Shown piece by piece: positions 26,130 to 36,364 of a DNA stretch of 64,000 nt. This DNA is from Bacillus sp. SORGH_AS_0510 (GTDB lineage: Bacteria > Bacillota > Bacilli > Bacillales > Cytobacillaceae). Positions within the stretch are counted from its first letter, which is position 1. Each line of letters starts with the position of its first letter. Under the pieces are notes generated by a model. It was given only the letters and a program-made list of their open reading frames with translations. It did no database searches and was not told the DNA's origin. Position numbers and translations under genes: made by a program. The stretch covers positions 1,430,001 to 1,494,000 of the forward strand of contig NZ_JAUTAU010000001.1 of NCBI RefSeq assembly GCF_030818775.1, given 5' to 3'.

Positions 26130-27193
26130 GATGGCCAGGACTATTAGAAGCATATCAAGAATTTTTACCAATAAATAATGAAACTCCTAAACTAACATTA
26201 AATGAAGGGAACACACCTTTAATCAAGCTCGAACGGCTTTCTAAAGAATGGAATGTGGACCTTTATGTGAAGATGGAGGGGGCAAACCCAACCGGTTCAT
26301 TTAAAGATAGAGGAATGGTAATGGCAGTTGCCAAAGCAGTGGAGGAAGGAAGCAAAACAGTAATCTGTGCCTCCACTGGTAACACTTCTGCTGCTGCAGC
26401 GGCATATGCAGCAAGAGCTGGTTTAAAGTGTATAATCGTTATTCCAGAAGGGAAGATTGCCTTAGGGAAGCTTGCACAAGCAATGATGTATGGTGCTGAA
26501 ATCATCTCTATTGAGGGGAATTTTGATCAAGCATTGCAAATGGTCCGAAATATAAGCGAAGAAGAACCCATCACACTAGTAAATTCAGTAAATCCATTCC
26601 GACTCGAAGGGCAAAAAACGGCTGCATTTGAGGTATGTGAGCAGTTAGGGGAAGCTCCGGACATTTTAGCCATCCCAGTGGGAAATGCAGGAAACATTAG
26701 TGCCTATTGGAAAGGATTTAAGGAATTTGCTGATAAGAAGGGAACAGGATTGCCGCGAATGTTTGGTTATGAAGCAGCAGGTGCAGCTGCACTTGTGTAT
26801 AACCGAGTATTTGAAAATCCAGAAACGATAGCAACAGCCATCCGAATCGGAAACCCGGCCAGCTGGGATTTAGCGGTTTCGGCTGTTCGTGAATCAGATG
26901 GGCAATTTGATGAAGTAAGTGATGAAGAAATCGTAGCTGCTTATAAAAAATTAGCTTCATCAGAAGGAGTTTTTGCAGAGCCTGCATCCTGTGCGTCGAT
27001 TGCTGGCATTTATAAAAGTATCCAACAGGGTAAGGTGAAAAAGGGAACAAAAATTGTTGCGGTTCTTACTGGAAACGGATTGAAGGATCCAGATACGGCG
27101 ATTGGCAACAGTCTTGTTAAGCCCGTACAGCTACCGAATGATGAAGCAGCGGTGAAAGGTCATATCAAAGGTGTTGTCCAACGTGACACATAA
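26126..27193 (+). CDS. thrC: Threonine synthase
   Basis: A PLP enzyme converting O-phosphohomoserine to threonine. At 355 residues it is typical of the short Bacillus form. [13 protein letters not shown] is near 26-38. The PLP lysine is in [13 protein letters not shown] (about 60). The phosphate-binding glycine loop is [14 protein letters not shown]. The gene overlaps hom by 4 bases and thrB by 23 bases, so translation of the three is coupled. Confidence 0.97.
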   Translation: MRWPGLLEAYQEFLPINNETPKLTLNEGNTPLIKLERLSKEWNVDLYVKMEGANPTGSFKDRGMVMAVAKAVEEGSKTVICASTGNTSAAAAAYAARAGLKCIIVIPEGKIALGKLAQAMMYGAEIISIEGNFDQALQMVRNISEEEPITLVNSVNPFRLEGQKTAAFEVCEQLGEAPDILAIPVGNAGNISAYWKGFKEFADKKGTGLPRMFGYEAAGAAALVYNRVFENPETIATAIRIGNPASWDLAVSAVRESDGQFDEVSDEEIVAAYKKLASSEGVFAEPASCASIAGIYKSIQQGKVKKGTKIVAVLTGNGLKDPDTAIGNSLVKPVQLPNDEAAVKGHIKGVVQRDT

Positions 27194-28097
27194 TGAGCGA
27201 TTAAGCATCAAAGTGCCAGCAAGTTCAGCAAACCTCGGACCAGGATTTGATTCCATTGGTTTGGCACTCAATCTCTATTTGACCTTAGAGATTGAGAAGC
27301 ATGACAAATGGGAATGTCGATCTGAATGTGAAGAATTGAGGGATTTTCCATCTGATGAGAGTCATTTTATTTGCCAAGTAGCTATTAAAACCGCAGCGAA
27401 TTATGGGGTGACGCTCCCACCATGCAAAATTAACATCCTGAGTGATATACCATTAGCACGAGGACTTGGCTCAAGTGCAGCGGCCATTGTTGCTGGTATT
27501 GAGCTGGCTGACTCGGTAGGAGAATTAGGATTGACTACCCAAGAGAAACTTCTCCTAGCTACTAAATGGGAAGGACATCCTGATAATGTGGGGGCATCCC
27601 TATTTGGTGGATTGGTGATTGGCTGCTATCGTCAAACTGAAGTGGATATGCTCTCATTTAGGGATCTTCCTTTCGAAATGGTAGCTATGATTCCATCAGA
27701 AATCTTACTGACGAAAGAATCTCGAGAAGTACTGCCTACAACTTATTCTCAGAACGAGGCAATCCAAGCTTCTTCCACGGCCAATTTATTAGTGGCAGCT
27801 CTATTAAGTCAAAACTGGACATTGGCGGGGAAAATGATGGAGAATGACTTATTTCATCAGCCCTATCGGAAACCGCTGATTCACTCCTATTTAGAAATGG
27901 AACAATTGGCCAAGGCTAGCGGTGCATTCGGAGTAGCCTTAAGCGGAGCTGGACCAACAGTGCTCTGTTTTATCAAAAAAGGTAAGGGGAAGCTGCTTAT
28001 GCAAACAATGCAAGCTGAATTCCCAGAGATGAATGTAAAGGAATTGACCATATGTAATACGGGAAGCATTGTAAGTTCAGCAGGACTAGTGAAATAG
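27171..28097 (+). CDS. thrB: Homoserine kinase
   Basis: A GHMP-family kinase of 308 residues that phosphorylates homoserine to feed threonine synthase. Motif 1 is [19 protein letters not shown] near 15-33, the ATP loop is [15 protein letters not shown] near 93-107, and motif 3 is [17 protein letters not shown] near 243-259. GTG 27171 is preceded by AAAGG inside thrC; GTG 27183 is an alternative. The operon ends in a terminator right after this gene. Confidence 0.95.
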   Translation: MLSNVTHNERLSIKVPASSANLGPGFDSIGLALNLYLTLEIEKHDKWECRSECEELRDFPSDESHFICQVAIKTAANYGVTLPPCKINILSDIPLARGLGSSAAAIVAGIELADSVGELGLTTQEKLLLATKWEGHPDNVGASLFGGLVIGCYRQTEVDMLSFRDLPFEMVAMIPSEILLTKESREVLPTTYSQNEAIQASSTANLLVAALLSQNWTLAGKMMENDLFHQPYRKPLIHSYLEMEQLAKASGAFGVALSGAGPTVLCFIKKGKGKLLMQTMQAEFPEMNVKELTICNTGSIVSSAGLVK

Positions 28098-28101
28098 TAG
28101 G

Positions 28102-28131
28102 GAGAAGGGCGACCGATGGGTCACCCTTTTT
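28102..28131 (+). terminator. Terminator of the threonine operon
   Basis: AAGGGCGACC, a short loop, then GGTCACCCTTTTT. It starts a few bases after the thrB stop and may also serve the convergent GGDEF-EAL gene. Confidence 0.75.
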
Positions 28132-30673
28132 CTGCGTCCAATATAAACCTTTCAAAATCATCTTTGTTCAATGGTTTACTGAAGAGGTACCCTTGCATTT
28201 GCAGGCAATTTTTTGCTAGTAGAAATTCCTTTTGATAGTCCTGTTCTACCCCTTCTGCGATAACATTAAGATGCAAGCTGCGGGCAAAATTAATAATGGC
28301 TTCTGGTATTTCTGAATTTCTCCATTCTACATCGATATTCTGAATGAATGATTTATCAATTTTTAAAGAATCAATGGGTAAATCCTTTAAATAACTTAAG
28401 GAAGAGTAACCAGTACCAAAATCATCAATAGAAATGGCTATGCCCATATTTTGAAGGGTCTGCAATGCATGGACAATTTCAGTTGATTTATTTAGGAGTA
28501 TGCTTTCCGTAATTTCTATTTCAAAATTCTTTGGGTCTAACTTACTGTCAGAAAGAATCTCTTGAACCCGTTTCACCATGTTGTCAGGCTCTTGGAATTG
28601 ACGAGCTGAGAAATTTACCGATACTGATAGAGGAAATGGAATGGACATGTTCCACCTGCTCACTTGTTGACAGGCTGTCTTCATGACAAATTCCCACAAT
28701 GGTTGAATAAGGCCCGTATCCTCCGCAATCGGGATAAACAAATCAGGAGACACGAACCCCAATTCTTCGTCATTCCATCTAACCAATGCTTCTGCACCAA
28801 ACACTTTATTAGAATCCGCTTGGATCTTAGGCTGATAAAACACTTCAATTTTTCCATTCTCTATTACGTGACGCAAACGTGCTTCAAATCTTGGCCTTTT
28901 CATATTTGGATTATTAATTTTGTCCGAGTAAGCCATTACCTTATTGCCACCCAGTTTCTTAGCCGCATACATGGCTAAATCTGCATAAATGACCAGGGTA
29001 TCAATATCCTTTGATTGTTCAGGATAGATACTAATACCACAACTGGCACCAAGGTAGATTTCACTGCCATCAAGAGAATAGGATTTTTTTAAACTGCTTA
29101 CGATTTTTTCAGCAACAATGAGCGTCTCGGACGTTCCAAAATTCACTAAAAAAATGATAAATTCATCTCCGCCTTGCCTCGTAATTATAGTATTCTCATT
29201 TGTAGGCAGGCAGCTTTTAATACGGCTGGCAACAGTCTTCAAAATCTCATCTCCTTTGCTATGTCCAAAGGAGTCATTTACTTGTTTAAACCGATCCAAG
29301 TCGATGAATAAAACTGAAATATTCTCACCAGTTTCATTGGCTCGATTAATAAAAGGGGTTAGTTTTTCAAGTACATATCTTCTGTTTAATAAACCTGTTA
29401 ATGGGTCATGATAGGCCTGATATTCAATAAGCTCTTTACTTTGATTCAAGTCCTTCACATATGTTTGCAAATGCTTAGAAAGAGCATTTACGTTCTCTGT
29501 TAACAGCCCTAATTCATCTTTACGATTTAAACGGATGTTTTTTCCGTAATTTCCTTGTGCGATCTCATTCACCTGATCCACTATATAACCAATCGGCTGT
29601 GTAATGGAACGTGAAAAGATAAAGCTGATAATCAATACTATGATCATTATGGCAATGGACAAGAGCACGTGTACTAATAATTCATGGCTTAACTCTTGCT
29701 GAATCAGCCCATAATTATAGACAAGCCCAATGACATAGGGTTGGTCGTTTTCTGGAAAGACTGGAACAAAGGTTTTCATAACACTTTTTCCCTTTAAACA
29801 AACCCGATAAGATTGCACTTGGTTATCTGTAATTGCCTTTTGAACAAATGCTGAATCTGTTTTTACATTACGGTATTTGTAAGATCCATACCAAATCGGT
29901 CTGGCAGAGATACGTATATAGCTGTTTCCATTTAAATGAACTACTTCACTCTTTTTTCCAAAGTTTTTAGGGTTAATAACCGATAATTCTAAAACAGCTC
30001 GTTCTTTTATAAAGCCTTCAATGATTTTTCCAGGCCCAAATCGTTCCTCGTATTCTAACACTTCATTGTCTCGAAAATAGGGATTGATGATGTAGTTCGT
30101 AGACCCATCAAAATAATAGCCCCACTTATCAATGTGATCGGGATCAGAGGAAGCAATTTCTATAGGACCTGACCAATAAAATGGTAAGGTAATTCCTTTA
30201 CCTACGGAAACAGGTGTTAAGGCGAATAGCTGTCGGAAGGCATCGTACCAATACCCCCAATCCTTTGTAGACATGTTGATTTCTTCAGGATCTGAGGATT
30301 TGACGCCAATAATATCATCCGGTGTTTTGGCTAACAAAGTGATATGAGAAACGCCAACTTCTTTAGCTAATGTTATTAACTGTTCATTGCTTATATCTTG
30401 ATAGTTTGGTGGGAGTTTTTGCTTGATGGCTAATGAGGCAATTCTAAGATCCCTGCCAAGAATATCTTCAACATAAAGCGATCCTTCCTTTGTTTTTTCT
30501 ACCTGGAAGGAAACCTCTTTGATAATCATTTCGATTTCTTTTTCATTATAGTTTAGCAACTGATTTTTAGATCGTAAAAAATGAAAGGTATTATTGCTAA
30601 GTAGAATCAAGAAAACTAAAATACAAAAAAGCAGCGGAATCTTTTTCTTAATGGACAAATATGAACACTCCAA
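28121..30673 (-). CDS. Membrane sensor GGDEF-EAL protein (cyclic-di-GMP turnover)
   Basis: An 850-residue signalling protein. TM1 is near 13-31, followed by an extracytoplasmic sensor region of about 300 residues, TM2 near 333-354, HAMP about 355-407, a GGDEF domain (DPLTGLLNRR at 423-432, active site GGDEF at 501-505) and an EAL domain (GAEALVRW near 640, DDFGTGYSSLSYLK further on). Both active-site motifs are intact, so it could make or break cyclic di-GMP; which dominates cannot be told from sequence. The sensor ligand is unknown. With the exopolysaccharide locus in the same window, a link to matrix control is possible but is inference. It is monocistronic. Confidence 0.93.
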   Translation of the reverse strand: MECSYLSIKKKIPLLFCILVFLILLSNNTFHFLRSKNQLLNYNEKEIEMIIKEVSFQVEKTKEGSLYVEDILGRDLRIASLAIKQKLPPNYQDISNEQLITLAKEVGVSHITLLAKTPDDIIGVKSSDPEEINMSTKDWGYWYDAFRQLFALTPVSVGKGITLPFYWSGPIEIASSDPDHIDKWGYYFDGSTNYIINPYFRDNEVLEYEERFGPGKIIEGFIKERAVLELSVINPKNFGKKSEVVHLNGNSYIRISARPIWYGSYKYRNVKTDSAFVQKAITDNQVQSYRVCLKGKSVMKTFVPVFPENDQPYVIGLVYNYGLIQQELSHELLVHVLLSIAIMIIVLIISFIFSRSITQPIGYIVDQVNEIAQGNYGKNIRLNRKDELGLLTENVNALSKHLQTYVKDLNQSKELIEYQAYHDPLTGLLNRRYVLEKLTPFINRANETGENISVLFIDLDRFKQVNDSFGHSKGDEILKTVASRIKSCLPTNENTIITRQGGDEFIIFLVNFGTSETLIVAEKIVSSLKKSYSLDGSEIYLGASCGISIYPEQSKDIDTLVIYADLAMYAAKKLGGNKVMAYSDKINNPNMKRPRFEARLRHVIENGKIEVFYQPKIQADSNKVFGAEALVRWNDEELGFVSPDLFIPIAEDTGLIQPLWEFVMKTACQQVSRWNMSIPFPLSVSVNFSARQFQEPDNMVKRVQEILSDSKLDPKNFEIEITESILLNKSTEIVHALQTLQNMGIAISIDDFGTGYSSLSYLKDLPIDSLKIDKSFIQNIDVEWRNSEIPEAIINFARSLHLNVIAEGVEQDYQKEFLLAKNCLQMQGYLFSKPLNKDDFERFILDAEKG

Positions 30674-30792
30674 TGAGCTAAGCGGTCTCTAGCCTCTATT
30701 CTCAGATTAGTGTTTTCAAGCATGTCCTTTTTTATTACGAGCATTTTCCGTATATTATATAAAATATGAGAAAAAGGAAGGATTGGTGGCAT

Positions 30793-31542
30793 ATGGATTT
30801 TCTTAATAGAGTAGTTGTAGTAACCGGAGCTGCAAATGGAATTGGTCTTGGAGTTGCGTCTGCCTTTGCAGAAAAGGGAGCAAAAGTGGTTATGGCTGAT
30901 TTGGATTCTGAGCTGGGGAACATGGCTGCTCTTGGACTCAAAAACAAAGGGTCAGAAGTACATTTTATTAAAGCGGATGTAAAATCGGAAAAGGAGATCG
31001 TTGATTTATTTGAAACAACTAAAAAGACATTTGGAGCGGTTGATATATTAATTAATAACGCCGGAAAGAGTGTGTTTAAATCTCCCTATAAATTATCGAT
31101 TGAAGAATGGGATGATATTATCAACACCAACTTGCGAAGTGTTTTCCTTTGCTCAAGGGAAGCAGCTAAATACATGCGAGAGAATGAAGGTGGAGGGTCA
31201 ATTGTAAACATTGCTTCAACTAGAGCACTAATGTCCGAGCCAAATTCCGAGGCATATGCTGCGACAAAAGGGGGAATTACAGCCCTTACACATGCATTGG
31301 CTGCTTCATTTAGCAATGATCGCATCACAGTCAATTCCATTTCACCTGGCTGGATTCACACAGGAGACGAGTCGCAGTTAACAAAACAGGATCATGAGCA
31401 GCATTTATCGAAGCGTGTAGGAAGACCAAGTGATATTTCTCGTGCCTGCTTCTATTTGACGGATTCGAAAAATGATTTTGTTACAGGGATTAACTTAGTA
31501 GTTGATGGTGGAATGACACGTAAAATGATTTACACGGAGTAA
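30793..31542 (+). CDS. SDR-family oxidoreductase
   Basis: A classical short-chain dehydrogenase of 249 residues. The cofactor loop is VVVTGAANGIGLGVASAF, with ADLD downstream favouring NAD(H). NNAG is present, the catalytic Ser lies in NIASTRAL and the YxxxK motif is YAATKGG. ATG 30793 follows AAGGAAGG and GGTGG; an in-frame ATG at 30766 is also open. It stands alone and runs divergently from the GGDEF-EAL gene. The substrate is unknown. Confidence 0.88.
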   Translation: MDFLNRVVVVTGAANGIGLGVASAFAEKGAKVVMADLDSELGNMAALGLKNKGSEVHFIKADVKSEKEIVDLFETTKKTFGAVDILINNAGKSVFKSPYKLSIEEWDDIINTNLRSVFLCSREAAKYMRENEGGGSIVNIASTRALMSEPNSEAYAATKGGITALTHALAASFSNDRITVNSISPGWIHTGDESQLTKQDHEQHLSKRVGRPSDISRACFYLTDSKNDFVTGINLVVDGGMTRKMIYTE

Positions 31543-31652
31543 GAATCCTCGATTGGCACTTCTAATTGTTATGTCCAATCTCGTACACTTATGAAACACA
31601 ATATGGTAAAATAGTGTAAATATTGTGAAAAAGAGAGAGGAGGTCTCATAAA

Positions 31653-34600
31653 TTGAAGCTGCCAATTATTCAAACCAAACTACGTATCCCTGCGGTTAAG
31701 GATGAATTCATCAGAAGAGCAAAGTTAACACAGAAACTGAAAAAGATTCCAGAATATCCTTTAACCATCATCCATTCAGGAGCTGGTTTTGGAAAAAGTA
31801 CGGCACTTGCTTTATTTATGAGAGATGAAGCAATACAAGGGTGTTGGTACTCCATCTCGCCAATGGATGATGATATCCTTCCGTTCCTTTCCTACGTCAT
31901 TCATTCCATTCGCCGTGTTGTTCCTGATTTTGGGGCCGAGTTATCAAATTACATTGATACAATGGACCGTTATATTCGCAATGAAGAACTAGGCATGTTA
32001 AGTTCACTTTTTATAAATGAAGTCCTGTCTATCCCAAATGAAATCACTTTAATATTGGATGACTTTCACCAAATTGAGCATTCTTATACCATCAATAGTT
32101 GGATAGAGAGATTAATTGAACACATACCATCCAATCTACATATTGTCATTTCCAGCAGAAGCAGACCAGGATGGAAGCCTTTAACGAAAATGAAGGTATG
32201 TGGGCAATTACTAGAAATGACTAGAGAAGACCTGGTTCTCACGATGGAAGAAATGGAACTGCTATTAACCGATCTTTATGGATTAGAGATGGAAGCCGGT
32301 CATTTACAAACTATTTATCAGTTAACAGAAGGCTGGGTAATCGCTTTGTGTATGATTGCTCAGCAGATTCCGCTAAAACAAGATATGTCGGATCTTTTTG
32401 AACACTCCTCACATTCACTTCAAGATCTATTCCAATACTTAGTGATGGAAGTCTTCTCAAAACAGCCACCGATCATTCAACAGTTTTTAGAACAAACCTC
32501 AATCTTTGATGAAATAGAGGAAGGCCTTTGCGATGAGGTGATGGGTCTTCAAGGTGCTTCCGGAATGCTAGAGCAATTGAAAGAAAGAAACCTTTTTATA
32601 CAAAAAGTAGGGTTAACTCATTACCGTTACCATGCTCTTTTTAAAGAGTTCTTGGAAAATTCCTTTAAAAAAAACAATCCTATTAATTTTGCTGTGCTTC
32701 ATGAAAGAGCGGCTCGATTTTATGAAAAACGAGAAATGTGGGAAGAAGCACTTCACCATTATAAAAAAATTAATCATTATAAAGCTGTGGCATCCATTCT
32801 TCAAGAGAACGGCCTAAAAATGCTTGAAAGCGGCAAATTAGAAAGCCTGTACGATCAGTTGACCGTAATTCCAGAATCCGAAATGAAAGCCTATTATTTT
32901 CTTTGGTTTTTAAAAGCAGAAGTGTTCCGTTACCGTTCTCAGTATAAAGAGGCGGAGGAATTCTATGAAAAAACTTTTACAGGTGCTGAGCAAAAGCAGG
33001 ACAATTTAGGGATGAGCATGGCGTTAGAAGGGAAAGCCAAGATTTATTTAGATACCATTCAACCACAGCAAGCAGAAAAGCTTTTATATGAGGCGATCGC
33101 CCACCGGGAGAAATCGAAGAGTACGGCAGAGGAAAAGGGAAAGTTGTATCAATTACTTTCTGAGAATCTATTAAACATAGGTAAAGCCTCTGAAGCAGAA
33201 AAATGGATTCAAAAGATGAAAGAATCGATGCTTGACAGCTTAGATGGAAATTTAGAGGCTAGATTATTTTTACGAACCGGTCGTTTTCAACAAGCAAAGA
33301 AAGCGCTTAACCTTAAAAAAACAGCTTTAAAAGAAACAAATGCAACCACCCTGCCTCAGGCCCACCGTGAGACTAATCTATTGCTTTCCCTTATTGATGC
33401 TTTTACTGGGGAAGGGATAAAAGCAAAGGAGCGGGCTCAAGCAGGCATACAGCAAGGGATCAATCTAAATGCCCCTTTCGTTGAAGCTTGCGGTTGGATT
33501 CGTATGGGTCATGCAGTACAAGTATTAAATAAATATGATTCAAATCTAGCGGAAACCTGTTATCAAACAGCGTTAGACATTATGGATCAGCTTCATGTGG
33601 ATCGGGGCAAAGCAGAACCGCTTATGGGACTGTGTATTTTATACGGAACTAGAGGCGAGCTGGAACGTGCAATAGAGGCAGGTGAAAAGGCTCTTCAGGA
33701 AACAGAGAAGGTACATGATGTATGGCTTTCAGCCCTGATTACTCTGTGTATGGGTATTACCTGTATTTATAATGACCGCTTACAAGAGGCTCATCGCTTT
33801 TTAGAAAAAACACAATTACTCTTTATGCAATGTGAGGATACCTTTGGACAGATGTTAAGTGCGTTTTGGCTATCCCATGTATTTTATATACAGAAAAGAA
33901 CCGCAGAGTTTAGGCAAAGGATGGCAGAATTTTTACGTATCTTGCAGATTAATGAGTATGAATTTTTCTTTCATAAGAGATCCGTTTTTAGCCCGAGGGA
34001 TTTACAAATATGTGTTCCGCTATTATTAGAAGCCTTTAAGGAAGAGATTCGCCAAACGTATGTGGCAAAACTTCTTCAGGATATGGGAATAGCTCCGCTT
34101 GGTTCTCATCCTGGTTATTCCATTCGTGTTCAAACGCTTGGTCAGTTTAAGCTTTGGCTTGGTGAAAAAGAGGTGACTGACAAGGAGTGGCAAAGGGAAA
34201 AGGCTAAGGAATTGTTTCAATTATTTGTTACAGTAGGTGAGCCAATGGCTAAGGATGAGATCATTCAAATTCTTTGGCCCTATCAGGATAAAAAAAGTGC
34301 GGATCGCGATTTCAAAGTGGCATTGAACAGTCTTCAAACCGTTCTAGAACCCGCAAGAAAAGCAAGGGCTGCTCCCTTTTTCATCATTAGGGAAGGAATG
34401 TTTTATGGGGTAAACCCACAAGCGGTTATCGAATTGGATACAACGGAATTTCAAGCGTGGATTCAAGACGGATTAAATGAAGCGGACCCGGATCAAGTAG
34501 GGTACTTATTAGAAAAGGGATTAACTCTTTACCAGGGAGAATACTTACCAGACCGCCGGTATGATGATTGGTGTATAAGTAAAAGAGAAAGTATGCTTGT

Positions 34601-34901
34601 ATACTTCTTACGAGGTGCCGAAAAGATGGCGCAGGTAATGGTTCGAAGAGAACAATACGATACGGCTATTTACTGGTGTGAAAAAATGCTAGAGCGTGAC
34701 CGCACCTGGGAAGAAGCCTATCGTTTGTTGATGTATTGTTATTACCGAAAAAACAATCGTCCGCAAGCGATGAAATGGTATCAAAAATGTACAGAAGTGC
34801 TAGAGGAAGAACTCGGTGTGTCCCCATTAGAACCGACAAAGCATATGTATAACATGATTATTGAATCACAGAACATAATTAATCCGATTGAGCAGCCTTA
34901 A
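31653..34901 (+). CDS. MalT-like ATPase transcription activator with C-terminal BTAD domain
   Basis: A 1082-residue regulator. The N-terminus is a STAND/MalT-type ATPase with Walker A SGAGFGKST (42-50) and Walker B TLILDDFHQIEHS near 134-146. A helical TPR-like middle (about 350-830) follows, then a winged helix (YSIRVQTLGQFKLWLGEKEVTDKEWQREKAKELFQLF region from about 835) and a bacterial transcriptional activation domain (TLYQGEYLPD.., ARY-type helices, GVSPLEPTKHMYNMI). Such proteins multimerise on ATP plus inducer and bind direct repeats. TTG 31653 follows GAGAGGAGG. Its position before the Liv-type operon, with the same repeat motif at two downstream promoters, suggests it activates this cluster. 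Confidence 0.88.
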   Translation: MKLPIIQTKLRIPAVKDEFIRRAKLTQKLKKIPEYPLTIIHSGAGFGKSTALALFMRDEAIQGCWYSISPMDDDILPFLSYVIHSIRRVVPDFGAELSNYIDTMDRYIRNEELGMLSSLFINEVLSIPNEITLILDDFHQIEHSYTINSWIERLIEHIPSNLHIVISSRSRPGWKPLTKMKVCGQLLEMTREDLVLTMEEMELLLTDLYGLEMEAGHLQTIYQLTEGWVIALCMIAQQIPLKQDMSDLFEHSSHSLQDLFQYLVMEVFSKQPPIIQQFLEQTSIFDEIEEGLCDEVMGLQGASGMLEQLKERNLFIQKVGLTHYRYHALFKEFLENSFKKNNPINFAVLHERAARFYEKREMWEEALHHYKKINHYKAVASILQENGLKMLESGKLESLYDQLTVIPESEMKAYYFLWFLKAEVFRYRSQYKEAEEFYEKTFTGAEQKQDNLGMSMALEGKAKIYLDTIQPQQAEKLLYEAIAHREKSKSTAEEKGKLYQLLSENLLNIGKASEAEKWIQKMKESMLDSLDGNLEARLFLRTGRFQQAKKALNLKKTALKETNATTLPQAHRETNLLLSLIDAFTGEGIKAKERAQAGIQQGINLNAPFVEACGWIRMGHAVQVLNKYDSNLAETCYQTALDIMDQLHVDRGKAEPLMGLCILYGTRGELERAIEAGEKALQETEKVHDVWLSALITLCMGITCIYNDRLQEAHRFLEKTQLLFMQCEDTFGQMLSAFWLSHVFYIQKRTAEFRQRMAEFLRILQINEYEFFFHKRSVFSPRDLQICVPLLLEAFKEEIRQTYVAKLLQDMGIAPLGSHPGYSIRVQTLGQFKLWLGEKEVTDKEWQREKAKELFQLFVTVGEPMAKDEIIQILWPYQDKKSADRDFKVALNSLQTVLEPARKARAAPFFIIREGMFYGVNPQAVIELDTTEFQAWIQDGLNEADPDQVGYLLEKGLTLYQGEYLPDRRYDDWCISKRESMLVYFLRGAEKMAQVMVRREQYDTAIYWCEKMLERDRTWEEAYRLLMYCYYRKNNRPQAMKWYQKCTEVLEEELGVSPLEPTKHMYNMIIESQNIINPIEQP

Positions 34902-34922
34902 CATAAAGGGCTGTTCTTTTTT
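34893..34922 (+). terminator. Terminator overlapping the BTAD regulator stop codon
   Basis: GCAGCCTTAACATAAAGGGC then TGTTCTTTTTTT, a short imperfect hairpin with a long T-run. The T-run abuts the TGTAACT direct repeat. Confidence 0.65.
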
Positions 34923-34960
34923 TGTAACTACTATGTAACTCTCTTCATCTATCCTAAAAT
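34923..34960 (+). promoter_or_regulatory. Direct-repeat operator and promoter of the Liv-type operon
   Basis: TGTAACT at 34923-34929 and again at 34934-34940, an 11-bp period, forming TGTAACTACTATGTAACT. A possible -10 box TATCCT starts 9 bases after the second repeat (34950), and TAAAAT is at 34955-34960. No consensus -35 is present, as expected for an activator-dependent promoter. The same motif occurs at 42951-42968. Confidence 0.7.
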
Positions 34961-35006
34961 CAAAGCTTTGCCAGTTTGTGAATTACAATTTTAAGGGGGA
35001 AAAAGA

Positions 35007-36246
35007 GTGAAGGGGTACAAAGGAAGATGGGCATTATTAGGATTACTTATTTTTATGATGGTTTTTGCCAGTGCGTGCAGCTCCGATAAGTCATCATCAG
35101 AGCCGAAGGACAAAGGTGGAGAAAAGACCGAGAGTAAAGAACCAATTAAGATTGGTGTTCTCGCCTCTAAGACGGGGGCTCTAGAAGCTTATGGAAAGCA
35201 AACATTACGTGGCTTTGAACTAGGGCTTGATTATGCAACGGAAGGGAAAATGGAAGTTGCCGGACGCAAAATTGAATTCATTGTAGAAGATACGGAAACG
35301 AAGCCTGAGGTGGCCGTACAAAAAGCAACGAAACTATTAGAGGAAGACAAAGTCGATTTCCTTGTAGGATCCTCCAGTTCAGCAGATACATTAGCTGTAC
35401 TTCCGCTGGCTGAAGAAATATCAAAAAGTGATGGTCGTTGAACCAGCAGCAGCTGATAGTATTACAGGTTCAGAGTTTAATAAGTATATTTTCCATTCCG
35501 CACGTAACTCTTCTCAGGATGCAGTTGCCGGTGCAGCAGCTATCGCAAAGAAGGGAGTTAAAATTGCTACACTTGCTCCAGATTACGCCTTTGGCCGTGA
35601 TGGAGTAGCTGCCTTTAAAGAAGCAGCGAAAAAGCTAGGTGCAGAAATCGTTAAAGAAGAATATGCAGATCCTGCTGCTACAGATTTCACTTCTAACATT
35701 CAAAAGATTGTAGATGCGAAACCAGATTATCTATTTGTCGTATGGGCTGGTGCTAACTCTCCGTGGAAGCAGCTTTCTGATATGAAGGTTCAAGAAAAAG
35801 GAATCAAGATTTCCACTGGCGCACCGGATATTGCAGCACTTTCAACAATGGAACCGCTCATTGGCATGGAAGGATTCACTGTTTACTATCATGACCTGCC
35901 AAAAAATAAAATCAATGATTGGCTCGTTTCTGAGCATAAGAAACGTTTTAACGGCGATGTTCCAGATTTATTTACACCAGGTGGTATGAGTGCTGCGATT
36001 TCCATTGTGGAAGCATTAAAGAAAACAAATGGAGATGCAGATTCTGCTAAGTTGATTCAAACGATGGAAGGTATGAGTTTTGATACGCCTAAAGGCAAAA
36101 TGACTTACCGTAAAGAGGATCACCAGGCACTGCAAACCTTATATGCGATTAAATTAGAAAAGAAAGATGGCGTTCCATATCCTGTGCCAGTATTAATCAG
36201 AGAATTATCTCCTGAGGAAACAGCACCGCCAATTCGCAACAAGTAA
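35007..36246 (+). pseudogene. Branched-chain amino-acid-type ABC substrate-binding lipoprotein, frameshifted
   Basis: A LivK/periplasmic-binding-protein type I lipoprotein split between two frames. The first part (35007-35441) has a lipobox FASAC (Cys24) and IKIGVLASKTGALEAYGKQTLRG. The second part (about 35420-36246) continues with VMVVEPAAADSITG and ends in RKEDHQALQTLYAIKLEK. The break falls at 35416-35427, where removing one A from the AAA or AAAAA run would restore a single protein of about 410 residues. Start GTG 35007 follows AAGGGGGA. As read, the transporter lacks an intact binding protein. A base-calling error at the A-run or slippage on it could rescue it. Confidence 0.85.
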
Positions 36247-36296
36247 ATCTATAACAATTAAGAAGAAACGAGTGTGCTCCATTAATAAACATGACG

Positions 36297-36341
36297 AGGG
36301 TTTGACCGAAATCATCACTGGTCGCCCTCTTCCTTATTTTT
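36297..36341 (+). terminator. Intercistronic hairpin after the binding-protein gene
   Basis: GAGGGTTTGACC and GGTCGCCCTC form an imperfect stem followed by TTCCTTATTTTT. It may partly terminate transcription, giving more binding protein than ABC subunits. Confidence 0.5.
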
Positions 36342-36364
36342 AGCAAATAGAGGTGGTGAAACAG

